A stretch of DNA of 49,747 bases, from positions 1 to 49,747 of the forward strand of contig CAJOEZ010000019.1 in assembly GCA_905233685.1 (NCBI GenBank), in the 5' to 3' direction. Source of the stretch: an uncultured Bacteroidales bacterium. GTDB taxonomy: Bacteria; Bacteroidota; Bacteroidia; Bacteroidales; F082. Of this stretch, positions 1-8,730 are shown one piece after another (position 1 is the stretch's first letter; each line of letters opens with the position of its first letter). The translations under genes and the position numbers were made by a program. Below the pieces are notes generated by a model, which saw nothing but the letters and a program-made list of their open reading frames with translations, was not told the origin of the DNA and did not search any database.

Positions 1-189
1 GGAATAGAACTGGTAATACAAAGTGTCGCCTTCAGAGCCGATGCCTGAAAAAACGATTTCTGCACCGACAACCGGAGAAACATTGTCCTGTTCGAACACA
101 AAACCCGAAACGAAACTCTCGGCTTCAACTCGATTCGAAGCCATAAGCGCAAGGATAAAAGCCACTATGGAAAAGAGTTTCCTCATCAT
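1..189 (-). CDS. Secreted protein, N-terminal fragment (signal peptide, carboxypeptidase-like start)
   Basis: Only the first 63 codons are inside the window; the gene runs off the left edge. It opens with two adjacent ATG codons (187-189 and 184-186) only 2 bases after the stop of the upstream beta-helix gene, so the two are probably co-transcribed and perhaps translationally coupled. The product begins MMRKLFSIVAFILALMASNR, a signal peptide. A stretch reading SGFVFEQDNVSPVVGAEIVF follows, which resembles the first strands of a carboxypeptidase-regulatory-like (CarboxypepD_reg) domain common at the start of Bacteroidota surface proteins. The function beyond export cannot be read from this fragment. 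Confidence 0.7.
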   Translation of the reverse strand, partial: MMRKLFSIVAFILALMASNRVEAESFVSGFVFEQDNVSPVVGAEIVFSGIGSEGDTLYYQFYS

Positions 190-191
190 AA

Positions 192-3179
192 TCAATACTT
201 TACAAATTTTGCTATGCCCTTTCCAGTTTTATCATTCACCGTGATGAAATACAATCCAGCAGGCAGGTCTTGTACTGAAAGCACACATTCTCCCAACAAA
301 TCAGCTTGGATGAATCGTTGCGTTCCAACCATGCTACCCATCGGATTGACAATCGTAAACTCATAATTCTCAAGGCTTTCCAACCCACACACAACTATTT
401 CCTTCTCCGCTGGATTGGGATAAACCCGTAGCTCTTGCGGCAAGCTCCCAACAGTTTGTTGACGCATAGCCACCTTCCCGCTTGAGTCAATATAAAGATG
501 AATGTCCTCAACCACGGGCTGCTCGGGCGAAAGAACCACTTCTTCGCAAACGCCACGCCCATAGCGCGGTACGTCAGACAAAACATGATAGGTGCCAAAA
601 GGCAAATGCTCGAAATGGAAATTACCTTTCACATTTGTCAGTGTAAAGCCTAACAGTCGCTGTTTGGTTGCGTTCAGCAAAAGCACACCGACATTCGACA
701 AGCCTCCATCACAATAATGCTGACTGCCACTTTCACGAAGCCATGATTCACAATAAAAGTCACTGGCCTTGAAAGGCGTTACAGGATAGTCGAAAGCCCC
801 GCTGATGCGTCCCGTCCCGTCCGCAAAACCTTGCTGCAAACGAGGCAAGTCAATATCAACATCATACACATCGCCGTCAACGACAATCATATTGGACTCA
901 TTCCATTGATAATCACCCAAATAATACACTCCTCCCTCCACCATTTCAACCGTGTCGGGGAAGGCATACAAGATATAGGTATCAGGGAGCAAGGACTCAA
1001 ACTTGAACCGGCCTTCCGCATCGGAAACCGTCCGATAGAACCCCGAGAAGAAAGGATTTCCATCGTTCAAACCAGCGGCAATCACTTGTGTATTAGGCTG
1101 TTGCAATCCTTCTGACCAAGTCCTTCCTTCAAGTGAAAACTCCTCATACAAATCATAGCGGACATTGTCTTCCGCAAAGCCGCAATGCGCCCAAGCTCTC
1201 AAAACCAATTCCACATAACGATGTTGTTTGTCTCCATCGCCAGGATAATATACGGTATGCAAAGCTGTTGCATCCTCAAAAAAGCCATCCCCAAAAGAGA
1301 ACCAACGGATAGAGTCGTAATTGTCCGCATAAGCTTGGTCGACCACGATAGGACGATCCAGACCGCTATAAAAGTCATCGCCAGCAAAGACCTTAATTTC
1401 CTTATACAGTTTCAGTTGCATCTCGTCCGTCTTCACCTCACCATTGCTGACTGCACGCAACGTAAGCTTGACTTCGCCCATCTCAAAATCAGCCTCGGAA
1501 GGATAATAGGTCGGCATCAACGACAAGGAATCCGAGAACACACCCGAGCCGGATGTATGCCAAACAAAGTTGGATGGATAGGGAATGGTGGCACCTCTGA
1601 CCAAAAAACCAGAGGCGGGAGCGCACAACTCGCCATCTTCACCCGCATAGGGATAATAGGTCGCAAAAGCATAGGCACTCTGTCCAACCGAGGCATACAC
1701 ATCAGGGTCATAGGCGCGGTCACAAGCCATAACAGCTACATTATCAGACTGCTGCGATGTAAGCATATAAGAATTCCCATAAACCCAATCGATGTGATGG
1801 GCAAACTTGTAGTGATTGAAATTGCCGTAAAAAATCACGTAATGATCAAGGTCGCGCTCGGGGTTTTCGTCCCACGAAATCAGCCAGGAACCGTTCACAA
1901 ACTGCTGTTTCACTGTAAAAGGCGGAGAAATAGGTGCAGTGGTATCACATTCTGGCAAAAACCCTTCATAGATAATTTCGCCCAAAGCTGGAGCATCGTG
2001 CTTGTCAAGAATCACAGCATCAATGACTTCCGTTGATTGGGTATCCCAATAATTCCAGCGCATATCAATATCTTCAGACGAAACATTTGCAAATAAAGTC
2101 ACGTTTTTGTTGTAATGCAGGAAATTGTTGCCGTTCATCCGTGATTTCCCCGAAGAATAGTTCACAATGCGCCTTGAGGCTTCGCTTACCGTATTGCCGA
2201 CAAAGTACACCGACCCGGCTGTGAGCAGGTTGGCAATGGTCAATTGGTTGTCATAGAATGTGTTATTCTCTACAACCAAATGACAGACACGTAACATCGT
2301 AATCGCCTCGTCGTTGTTCCAAAACACATTATTCCGAATCACGAGCGAGTCCATGGCGGCCTTAATGCCGTAGGAGGAATAATTGCCGCTACCTGAGGGC
2401 AATTCAGAGGAAATCAAGTTGTCAAGAATGAAATTCTTGGCGTTTTTGTCGGTCAATCCGCCGACCGACTCAAAGCTGATGGCGGTTGCCGCGCCTTGGA
2501 AGCAATTGCCCGAAATGATGTTGTTTCGGCATTTGTAGCCATAGCCCACATTCGAGACCTCCATATTAATCTGACCTTGGTCGAAAATGCAGTGTGAAAT
2601 ACGGTTGTTTTCGCTGTCGCTCTCGCGCGCCTTCAACTCAATTCCAGAAATGCATTGATAGAAGAAACAACTGTCTATCAAGAAGTTACTGCAATCAATT
2701 AGCTCAATGCCCTTGCCTGCGTAATAGTTGTTGAAAGTACAATTGCTAATCACGGCATGGGCGCAGGCGGAAGCGTTCAGCGCCGATAAGGCACCCACTA
2801 CTTCTACATTCGAGAGTCGCACCGCACCTTCCAATGTGTCGTTCTTCAGCTGTATTCCTGCCCAATCGTGTGAAAACTCATAACAGCGCAAATAAATGGG
2901 GTCATTCTTTTGTCCGTCCAAAATGAGACTTCCTCCGTCGATGCGCAAACAAGCCGACTGCCCGAAATACATTACGACACCCGCTTCCGCCACCAATGTG
3001 CCTCCTTCAACCACCGTCAGCGACTCGTTCACCAAATAAGAGGAATCGCCACTTAATTTCGGCAGCACAAGCGTTGAGTCAATCTCGCCATTCAAGGGCA
3101 CATAATGCTGCGCTTTTACCGGTAATCCCACGACCAGCAAAAGCATAAAAAGTAGCCCTATCGTCTTGAGAAATCTCAT
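192..3179 (-). CDS. Large secreted right-handed beta-helix protein with T9SS C-terminal sorting domain
   Basis: This 995-residue protein starts with a signal peptide (residues 1-24, ending PVKAQ). Residues about 45-400 contain many short N/C/S-rich coils such as NNIISGNCFQG and ENNTFYDN, typical of parallel beta-helix repeats. A fibronectin-like stretch lies near residue 430 and carboxypeptidase-regulatory-like or SdrD-like beta domains lie around 680-900. The last 75 residues begin LRVYPNPAEKEIVV and end GLYFITVNDKTGKGIAKFVKY-like, a T9SS type A sorting domain. It should therefore be exported through the outer membrane and anchored or released at the surface. It sits 3 bases after the STN/beta-barrel gene and is probably in one transcript with it. 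It could be an adhesin or a carbohydrate-active protein; no catalytic residues are recognisable. Confidence 0.85.
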   Translation of the reverse strand: MRFLKTIGLLFMLLLVVGLPVKAQHYVPLNGEIDSTLVLPKLSGDSSYLVNESLTVVEGGTLVAEAGVVMYFGQSACLRIDGGSLILDGQKNDPIYLRCYEFSHDWAGIQLKNDTLEGAVRLSNVEVVGALSALNASACAHAVISNCTFNNYYAGKGIELIDCSNFLIDSCFFYQCISGIELKARESDSENNRISHCIFDQGQINMEVSNVGYGYKCRNNIISGNCFQGAATAISFESVGGLTDKNAKNFILDNLISSELPSGSGNYSSYGIKAAMDSLVIRNNVFWNNDEAITMLRVCHLVVENNTFYDNQLTIANLLTAGSVYFVGNTVSEASRRIVNYSSGKSRMNGNNFLHYNKNVTLFANVSSEDIDMRWNYWDTQSTEVIDAVILDKHDAPALGEIIYEGFLPECDTTAPISPPFTVKQQFVNGSWLISWDENPERDLDHYVIFYGNFNHYKFAHHIDWVYGNSYMLTSQQSDNVAVMACDRAYDPDVYASVGQSAYAFATYYPYAGEDGELCAPASGFLVRGATIPYPSNFVWHTSGSGVFSDSLSLMPTYYPSEADFEMGEVKLTLRAVSNGEVKTDEMQLKLYKEIKVFAGDDFYSGLDRPIVVDQAYADNYDSIRWFSFGDGFFEDATALHTVYYPGDGDKQHRYVELVLRAWAHCGFAEDNVRYDLYEEFSLEGRTWSEGLQQPNTQVIAAGLNDGNPFFSGFYRTVSDAEGRFKFESLLPDTYILYAFPDTVEMVEGGVYYLGDYQWNESNMIVVDGDVYDVDIDLPRLQQGFADGTGRISGAFDYPVTPFKASDFYCESWLRESGSQHYCDGGLSNVGVLLLNATKQRLLGFTLTNVKGNFHFEHLPFGTYHVLSDVPRYGRGVCEEVVLSPEQPVVEDIHLYIDSSGKVAMRQQTVGSLPQELRVYPNPAEKEIVVCGLESLENYEFTIVNPMGSMVGTQRFIQADLLGECVLSVQDLPAGLYFITVNDKTGKGIAKFVKY

Positions 3180-3182
3180 GGC

Positions 3183-4508
3183 TTAGAAATAATATGTCAA
3201 ACCCAGTCTGAAATCCCAAAGATGCATTCCCAAATCGAACGGGAAACCTTCGCGATACAAGGTTCCGTTGGTTTTTCTGAACGTCACCTCAGGCACCAAT
3301 TCCAACCTGTTCACAACCTTGACGGCTGCACCAATGCCACCATAATAGGAGAACCGGATCGATTCCACTTGGTCGCGGGCAATGGGTGCATGGAACGGTG
3401 CTTCCAAATTGTTGTACGAGCCTCCGAAGCCGACCAAAAAACCAGCGGAAGCCCCTGCCTTGATGAACATCCTGAAATGCTCGCGCTTCCAGAAATCGAA
3501 GGAGACAAACAAGCCTACACTCAGATAATCAAGACGGTTGAGGTCGCGATAGGAATAATGGGTGGTCTCAAGCGGCACATAGATGGAATCCAAAATGTAT
3601 TGATAGGTTGTGTCGCCCGAAACGGGATGCACCACATAATAGGTGTCCAACGTGTCGTTTTCGTAATAATCGCCTTCAAGCACTGTCTGCTCGAGCGTGA
3701 AACGGTACTTCACAGATCGATAGGAAAGGCTCATGCCCACACTCAACCGCTCGTACTTATAGCCGCCATCCAACCCGAGCGCGAAGGCGGAACTCGGCGT
3801 GACATCCATCATGCCATCGTTCATTGGAACCTTACTTTCAAAATCCAGATGGACTAGGTCGTAGGCCACAAAAGGCGCGATGAACCAACCGTTATCCTTG
3901 AATTTCGGCCATGGAATCTCCAAGCCTTTATACACTGTCTTATACACCGTATCCGTCTCCACCACGCGGTCCACACGAACAATCGTATCATAACGCATCA
4001 CGGTTCGGATGATATGCATGGTGTCGAAAAGCCTTACTGTATCAGCGGCTTTATTTATGACAGTGTCAAATTTATGCTCTACAACTTCTTGATTTTGTTC
4101 GATTTGAGCCACTGGCTCATCTTTCACAGTTGGTTCCAACAATTGGTTTTTCCGAATCACATATTGCTTACCTACCCGCTTGAAGCCGTAGTCGGTGCCT
4201 TTCAGCAAGTCAGACAGCACCTCTTCCACTGATTTATAAGAACAAAAGTATTTCTCGATGCGGATTTTGCTCAGTTCCGCCTTGCTGAATGCGACATTCA
4301 ACTCATACTCTGCGAAAAGTTTCTCAAGTGCCACATCCAAGCTGCACGATTCTACCGAAAACGAAATCAGCGGATTGATGTTTTGGGAATAAGACTTTAT
4401 CGACACACAACACAGCAAGAAAAGAAAAAGCAACACTAACCGTTTCCCAAAGTGCCGCGCGCCATTTATTTGTCTATCAACGTTTTTATTCAAGAAATCG
4501 CGTTTCAT
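3183..4508 (-). CDS. STN-domain outer-membrane beta-barrel protein
   Basis: The 441-residue product has a long N-region and a hydrophobic signal (about residues 22-42, ending SYSQ). An STN (secretin/TonB N-terminal short) domain follows at about 48-120, recognisable from SLDVALEKLFAEYELNVAFS and GKQYVIRKNQ. A spacer rich in DTV/DTI repeats spans about 145-195, and about 230 residues of alternating aromatic beta strands end in LGLTYYF, an outer-membrane beta-barrel terminus. STN domains in Bacteroidota normally sit on TonB-dependent receptors and touch the periplasmic part of FecR. Here the barrel is far too short for such a receptor and no plug domain is visible. With sigma factor and FecR just upstream, it is the likely signalling partner of FecR. 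Its ligand is unknown. Confidence 0.75.
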   Translation of the reverse strand: MKRDFLNKNVDRQINGARHFGKRLVLLFLFLLCCVSIKSYSQNINPLISFSVESCSLDVALEKLFAEYELNVAFSKAELSKIRIEKYFCSYKSVEEVLSDLLKGTDYGFKRVGKQYVIRKNQLLEPTVKDEPVAQIEQNQEVVEHKFDTVINKAADTVRLFDTMHIIRTVMRYDTIVRVDRVVETDTVYKTVYKGLEIPWPKFKDNGWFIAPFVAYDLVHLDFESKVPMNDGMMDVTPSSAFALGLDGGYKYERLSVGMSLSYRSVKYRFTLEQTVLEGDYYENDTLDTYYVVHPVSGDTTYQYILDSIYVPLETTHYSYRDLNRLDYLSVGLFVSFDFWKREHFRMFIKAGASAGFLVGFGGSYNNLEAPFHAPIARDQVESIRFSYYGGIGAAVKVVNRLELVPEVTFRKTNGTLYREGFPFDLGMHLWDFRLGLTYYF

Positions 4509-4602
4509 CTACAAAAAATGATGTCGTTACAAGCCGCTAAGGTACAACAAAATCAGGAAACTGCAGCTTCCGCACGATAAAAAAACACGAAAAGGGGAAA
4601 AC

Positions 4603-5625
4603 TTAGCGAAGGACGAATCTGTTTTTCGCCGGCTTGGAAACCTTCAAATCAAACACGGTGGCGATGGTTTCCACGACTTCGTCGACAGGATCTTGGTCGG
4701 TGAAGCGCACGGTAAGCTTTTCGTTGGCGTAATCGCTCGCCAAGTCGATGTTGATGTCGAAGATGTATTCCAATGTCTCAACAATCACTGAAAGTGAAAC
4801 GTCATTGAAATCAAGTACGTGGTCGTTGGCCAGTTCCTCATTCTTTACTTCGGCATATGTCATGACCTTCAGCGAGCCGTCGGCAAGGTCATAGACGCCA
4901 CGCTCGCCCGGCTCAACTTCGACCGATGAAAGCGCATTGCCTTTCTTGTCGACAACCGTCATTCTGACGCTGCCTGAATAGAGGTCTAGCTTGTATTGGT
5001 CTGAGGCTCCGTCGGCATCCAACAGGAAGGAAGTTCCCAACACCTCAACATTCATGTTGTTGCAATGAATGACGAAAGGTCGTTCACTATCCTTGGCCAC
5101 ATCAAACAAAGCCGTTCCTTCAAAATCGACCGAACGGAAATCGGATCCAAACTGCTTCGGATAAGTGATTTCTGACTCGCCGTTGAAGCTCACCGAGGTT
5201 CCGTCAGGCAGAATATAAGGCGTTTCTGCATTCCAGTCATGCGAAGCCAAAGTAACGTTGGAATTGAACGGTTTCGTCACAAGGAAACCGAGGAACAACG
5301 CGACGACGATTGCTGCAGCTGCCGAGGCGACATATCTGATGTTCCGTCTGAGCCAAGGCATCTGAACGACCACCGTTTCGCGGCTTTCTTCTTGCTCAAT
5401 CTTCGCGTTAACGGAATTCAAAGCCGATTCTACATCAATCGAATCAAGCTCTGGCGTTGGGAAGGAAGTCAAATCCCAAACTTCCTTGAAAGATTCGAAT
5501 TGCTCCTGATGAGCCTCCGACTCGCCAATCCATGACAACAAGCCATGAGCCTCTTTCTCAGGGCATTGCCCTTCCAAGTAGCTCAGGATTAAATCGTCAT
5601 AATATGTAGGATTTTTCTGGTTCAT
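4603..5625 (-). CDS. FecR family anti-sigma factor with DUF4974 C-terminus
   Basis: A 340-residue inner-membrane protein. The cytoplasmic N-terminal part (about 1-88) would bind the sigma factor; one transmembrane helix lies at about 93-112 (YVASAAAAIVVALFLGFLV). The periplasmic FecR domain follows, with the typical LPDGTSVSFNGESEITYPKQ and the segment reading EGTALFDVAKDSERPFVIHC, and a C-terminal DUF4974 domain starts around residue 265 (LDFNDVSLSVIVETLEYIF). Length and domain order match Bacteroidota FecR proteins. It lies 85 bases downstream of the ECF sigma gene and 94 bases upstream of the STN/beta-barrel gene, so it probably relays a surface signal to that sigma factor. Confidence 0.93.
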   Translation of the reverse strand: MNQKNPTYYDDLILSYLEGQCPEKEAHGLLSWIGESEAHQEQFESFKEVWDLTSFPTPELDSIDVESALNSVNAKIEQEESRETVVVQMPWLRRNIRYVASAAAAIVVALFLGFLVTKPFNSNVTLASHDWNAETPYILPDGTSVSFNGESEITYPKQFGSDFRSVDFEGTALFDVAKDSERPFVIHCNNMNVEVLGTSFLLDADGASDQYKLDLYSGSVRMTVVDKKGNALSSVEVEPGERGVYDLADGSLKVMTYAEVKNEELANDHVLDFNDVSLSVIVETLEYIFDINIDLASDYANEKLTVRFTDQDPVDEVVETIATVFDLKVSKPAKNRFVLR

Positions 5626-5710
5626 CTTTTTTCATCGAATCACTTGTAAGACGTACAACTCTCGTTTTACCCTTAGTCGTTTTTGAAAAATTTTGGATGT
5701 TTTTTTTCGC

Positions 5711-6253
5711 TCAAATAAATTCTTTAAGCCCTTCCCTAAGTTGCTTGATGGCAGCACTCATGTGAGCCTCAACCGTCTTGACCGAAATGCCCAATTTATC
5801 TGCGATTTCGGCATATTTGAGTCCATCGAAACGGCTGGCAAGAAACACCTCGCGGCGTTTTTCGGGCATGGTAGCCAACACGGCCTGGTAGGATTGTTCA
5901 AGGTTTTTCGACTGCAATTCTTCCGAAGGGTCGACGATTTCCGTTTGCTCGGAATATACCTTCAGGTTGGTTTCGGCGTGAGAGCGCTCCTTATTAATAT
6001 AAGAAATAGCGCCGTTACGCACCGCGCGAAGCAAATAGGATTCAAAAGAGGAGTTGATGTTGAGTTTCTCGCGTCCCATCCATAGCTTTACAAACAAATC
6101 CTGAACAATTTCGGCGGCCACGTCTTCATCGGCAACAAAACGATAGCAAAACCGAACCGACGGTGCATAAAAACGACGGAAAATCTTGTTGAAAGACTCC
6201 CTGTCGCCCGACACCATCTGTTCAACCAGAATATTTAATTCGCTATCATTCAT
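5711..6253 (-). CDS. ECF-type RNA polymerase sigma factor (FecI-like, Bacteroidetes expansion family)
   Basis: A 180-residue sigma-70 family ECF factor. Region 2 is seen in FNKIFRRFYAPSVRFCYRF and EIVQDLFVKLW; region 4 with its helix-turn-helix is seen in RREVFLASRFDGLKYAEIA and GISVKTVEAHMSAAIKQLR. I chose the ATG at 6251-6253. A TTG nine codons upstream (6278-6280) would fall almost on the predicted transcription start given the TACTTTTG box at 6289-6296. It should direct RNA polymerase to a small regulon that probably includes the FecR, STN-barrel and beta-helix genes downstream, and it would be held inactive by the adjacent FecR until signalled. Confidence 0.92.
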   Translation of the reverse strand: MNDSELNILVEQMVSGDRESFNKIFRRFYAPSVRFCYRFVADEDVAAEIVQDLFVKLWMGREKLNINSSFESYLLRAVRNGAISYINKERSHAETNLKVYSEQTEIVDPSEELQSKNLEQSYQAVLATMPEKRREVFLASRFDGLKYAEIADKLGISVKTVEAHMSAAIKQLREGLKEFI

Positions 6254-6288
6254 TAATTTGAAGGAAATTTGCCGTTTCAATCAGCGGG

Positions 6289-6296
6289 CAAAAGTA
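6289..6296 (-). promoter_or_regulatory. -7 promoter box TACTTTTG for the ECF sigma gene
   Basis: On the minus strand the sequence reads TACTTTTG, a full match to the Bacteroidota housekeeping -7 consensus TAnnTTTG, 35 bases upstream of the chosen ATG. This is a pattern match only; no transcript data support it. Confidence 0.65.
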
Positions 6297-6344
6297 CGGA
6301 TTTTTGCCAAACTGAAAAAGTTTTCATGCAAAAAGACCTAACCG

Positions 6345-6986
6345 TCATTCCAACACCAACTGTTCCCACCGGATTTTAGGCACAAACTGCACACCGTTTT
6401 CATCGCGGTAATAGGCCAATTTCTCGCCAGCATCAACAGGTTGCAGCTTGATTTTCTCATTACCCTTGCCGATGGCGAGGATGAGTAGCGGCTCGTAAGG
6501 CAGACTGAAGGCTTCGGTGATTTTTGCTTTGTTGAAGGCTCCAATCATGATGCCATTGAGGCCCATTTCAGTGGCTTTCAGCAACATGCTCTGCGCCGCA
6601 ATGCCGAGGTCGATGTCTACGAACTTCGTTTCGGGGACGGTGCTGCAAATGATGATGAAAGCCTCGGGCTCAGTACCGGGGAAAGGCAGGTGTAGTTCGG
6701 GCAGCAAACCACCTAATTTCATGTTTTGCGTGATGATTTCGGCGCCCGTTTCTTTGGTCACCAACTTGAAACGGAGCACCTGCTGGTTCTTCGCAGAGGC
6801 GATTTTAGTGTTTACCGCCACGATGCGTTCCAACATCTCGTATTTTACTACAAAGTCCTGATTATAACCGCGATAGCTGCGGTTTTTCTCCATTAAAGTT
6901 TCCACTGAGTTGTGCTTCACCACGGTCTTTTTGGCACCTTTGCCAAAGACCTCTTCATAGCGTTTTTCTAAATATCCGTCGGCCAT
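6345..6986 (-). CDS. Nitroreductase family protein
   Basis: A 213-residue FMN-dependent nitroreductase-like protein. The N-terminal part holds the FMN phosphate-binding type motif KNRSYRGYN and the segment VNTKIASAKNQQVLRFKLV. A later segment DLGIAAQSMLLKATEMGLNG matches the conserved helix before the C-terminal substrate-binding region, and LPYEPLLILAIGKG matches the conserved P...(I/L)A(I/L)G strand. I start at the ATG at 6984-6986 rather than an in-frame TTG at 7034, because the possible promoter lies between them. Family members reduce nitroaromatics, quinones or flavins with NAD(P)H; the natural substrate cannot be told. It appears to be a single-gene unit between the sigma operon and the divergent efflux operon. 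Confidence 0.88.
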   Translation of the reverse strand: MADGYLEKRYEEVFGKGAKKTVVKHNSVETLMEKNRSYRGYNQDFVVKYEMLERIVAVNTKIASAKNQQVLRFKLVTKETGAEIITQNMKLGGLLPELHLPFPGTEPEAFIIICSTVPETKFVDIDLGIAAQSMLLKATEMGLNGIMIGAFNKAKITEAFSLPYEPLLILAIGKGNEKIKLQPVDAGEKLAYYRDENGVQFVPKIRWEQLVLE

Positions 6987-7004
6987 AATCGTGGATTTAT
7001 GCGG

Positions 7005-7012
7005 CGAAAATA
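7005..7012 (-). promoter_or_regulatory. Possible promoter of the nitroreductase gene
   Basis: On the minus strand TATTTTCG (one mismatch to TAnnTTTG) is preceded by TTTG at 7032-7035, at a 19-base spacing that fits the Bacteroidota -33/-7 arrangement. It is 18 bases from the chosen start codon. Confidence 0.45.
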
Positions 7013-7120
7013 CAACAAAACCCCTAAACGACAAAACAAATAAGCCATCTTTCAGTTATTTTTCGCTTTGTTATGGTGAAATCTCAAATTAAGAAAAGCC
7101 TTCGTTTCAGAGATTTTTGC

Positions 7121-7128
7121 TATTTTTG
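7121..7128 (+). promoter_or_regulatory. -7 promoter box TATTTTTG for the efflux operon
   Basis: TATTTTTG matches TAnnTTTG and lies 50 bases upstream of the first lipoprotein gene. It is the only full match before the run of closely spaced genes 7179-13661, so it probably serves the whole efflux operon. Confidence 0.6.
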
Positions 7129-7178
7129 CAGACGATTTTAATCGTGATTAAAAACTAAAGAACTAAATCGTAATTGTT

Positions 7179-7682
7179 ATGAAAAAGACTAGCATCTTAT
7201 TGGCAATCTGTTGCCTCTTGACATTGGCCTCGTGCCAAAAGAAAGGCGCCCCGCAGTTTCTCGGCGACTACAGTTTCAAAACCTCGGGCAGTGTGACAGC
7301 CCGCAGCACCTACACACTCAATCATAAGGAGTTCGACATCACCTTGAAGAACGAGATTGGGCAACTTCAAATCTCCTCTTTGGACAAGAAGAACGACAGC
7401 GTTGTGGTCGTGATGAATTACATGGATGGCGACGTCATCGTCACTCATGCCTATTGCCATGACAACGAAATCGTACTCAAGAAATTCAAACGCAACGCTT
7501 TGAATCTCTCATTCGACGGCAGTTTCGAAATAAAGTGCGAAGTGGACGTTCTGGCTAAGGGCACTATTTACGACGATAACACGCTCATCTTCAACATGAT
7601 CTACGATGGCGCGGCGGTATTAGGTCCCATTACATACGACCTCTACGGCAACGACATCCGCATGGTGGCTACGAGAAACTAA
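7179..7682 (+). CDS. Lipoprotein of unknown function, first gene of efflux operon
   Basis: A 167-residue protein with a lipoprotein signal: a hydrophobic stretch followed by the lipobox LASC, acylated Cys at residue 19. The rest is predicted beta-rich (for example SGSVTARSTYTLNHKEFDIT), with no motif I recognise. It lies 7 bases before the RND adaptor gene, so it is almost certainly co-transcribed with the pump. It could be an accessory lipoprotein or simply a passenger. The small calycin-like look of the strands is only an impression. Confidence 0.8.
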   Translation: MKKTSILLAICCLLTLASCQKKGAPQFLGDYSFKTSGSVTARSTYTLNHKEFDITLKNEIGQLQISSLDKKNDSVVVVMNYMDGDVIVTHAYCHDNEIVLKKFKRNALNLSFDGSFEIKCEVDVLAKGTIYDDNTLIFNMIYDGAAVLGPITYDLYGNDIRMVATRN

Positions 7683-7689
7683 CAACACC

Positions 7690-8727
7690 ATGAAAACCAA
7701 TCACATCCTTTGGTTTTTGCCTCTCCTCTTGATGGCTTGCACCGACACCGACCCGCAGCAATTGAAGGAAAAGCTTTTGGGCGGTAATACCGAAGAACGC
7801 GTCATTCCCGTCGGCATTCTGCCTATTGATTCGGTGAGCAGCATCATTTGTAACACCTATCTGGGGTATTTGGAGGAAGGCCAGTCGGTGGAGATGGCTT
7901 TCAAATATGGCGGCACTTTGCAGCAACTCAACGTGAAAGAGGGCAGCACGGTTCGAAAAGGCCAAGTATTGGCTCGCATCAGTTCACCTCAGATGGAAAG
8001 CACCCAACGCTCGGCGCAAGCCACGCTTGAACAAGCCCAAGACGCTTACGACCGCCTGAAAAAGGTCCACGACAACGGCAGCCTTCCCGAAATCAAATGG
8101 CGTGAGATGGTGACCAACCTCGAAAAAGCCCAAGCCGCCGTCGACCTTGCCAACGCCACTTTGGCCGACAATACGATTGTGGCGCCTTTTAGTGGTACGG
8201 TCAGTGCCCTCAATGCCGAATTGGGCGAGAACATCGCCCCCATGAAGCCCATCATGCGCATCATCAATATCAAAGGATTGACGGTGAAAATCACCATTCC
8301 GGAAAACGAAATCGCTAAAGTCAAGGTGGGCGATGAAGCGGAAGTCATCATCCCTGCTTTGGATGACTGCCATTACATCGGAAAAGTGACAGAAAAAGGC
8401 ATGACCGCTTCGTTGCTCACGCATAGCTATCCCGTCAAGGTACTCATCGATCAACCTGACGCAGAACTGGTTCCTGGCATGATCAGCAAGGTGATGCTCA
8501 AAGCTGATGTCAGCACTGGCATCATCGTGCCAGCTAACGCAGTGTTAATCAACCAAGAGGGCAAGTTCGTGTGGGTGGAGGAAGAAGGTCGCGCCACACG
8601 CCGACAAATCACGCTTTCTGGCTATTCGGGCACGGGCGTCGTCGTCAGCGAAGGCTTGCAGGCAGGTGACAAAGTCATCGTGGAAGGCTATCAAAAAGTG
8701 AGTGAAGGGATGAAAGTTGAGTACTGA
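7690..8727 (+). CDS. RND efflux periplasmic adaptor (membrane fusion protein), lipoprotein
   Basis: A 345-residue HlyD/AcrA-type adaptor with lipobox LMAC (Cys at residue 17). It has the split lipoyl domain (VEMAFKYGGTLQQLNVKEGS with GQVLARIS, then the second half around DNTIVAPFSGTVSALNAELG), a helical hairpin of Q/A/E-rich sequence between them (MESTQRSAQATLEQAQDAYD), and a beta-barrel plus membrane-proximal domain (VIVPANAVLINQEGKFVWVEE and QAGDKVIVEGYQKV). It bridges the inner-membrane pump to the TolC channel. The pump gene follows after 3 bases, and TolC after that. Confidence 0.93.
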   Translation: MKTNHILWFLPLLLMACTDTDPQQLKEKLLGGNTEERVIPVGILPIDSVSSIICNTYLGYLEEGQSVEMAFKYGGTLQQLNVKEGSTVRKGQVLARISSPQMESTQRSAQATLEQAQDAYDRLKKVHDNGSLPEIKWREMVTNLEKAQAAVDLANATLADNTIVAPFSGTVSALNAELGENIAPMKPIMRIINIKGLTVKITIPENEIAKVKVGDEAEVIIPALDDCHYIGKVTEKGMTASLLTHSYPVKVLIDQPDAELVPGMISKVMLKADVSTGIIVPANAVLINQEGKFVWVEEEGRATRRQITLSGYSGTGVVVSEGLQAGDKVIVEGYQKVSEGMKVEY

Positions 8728-8730
8728 CCC

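Noticed and set aside
7034..7034. TTG start for the nitroreductase, 16 codons upstream
   Set aside because: The likely promoter (7005-7012) lies downstream of it, and the extra residues do not resemble the family.
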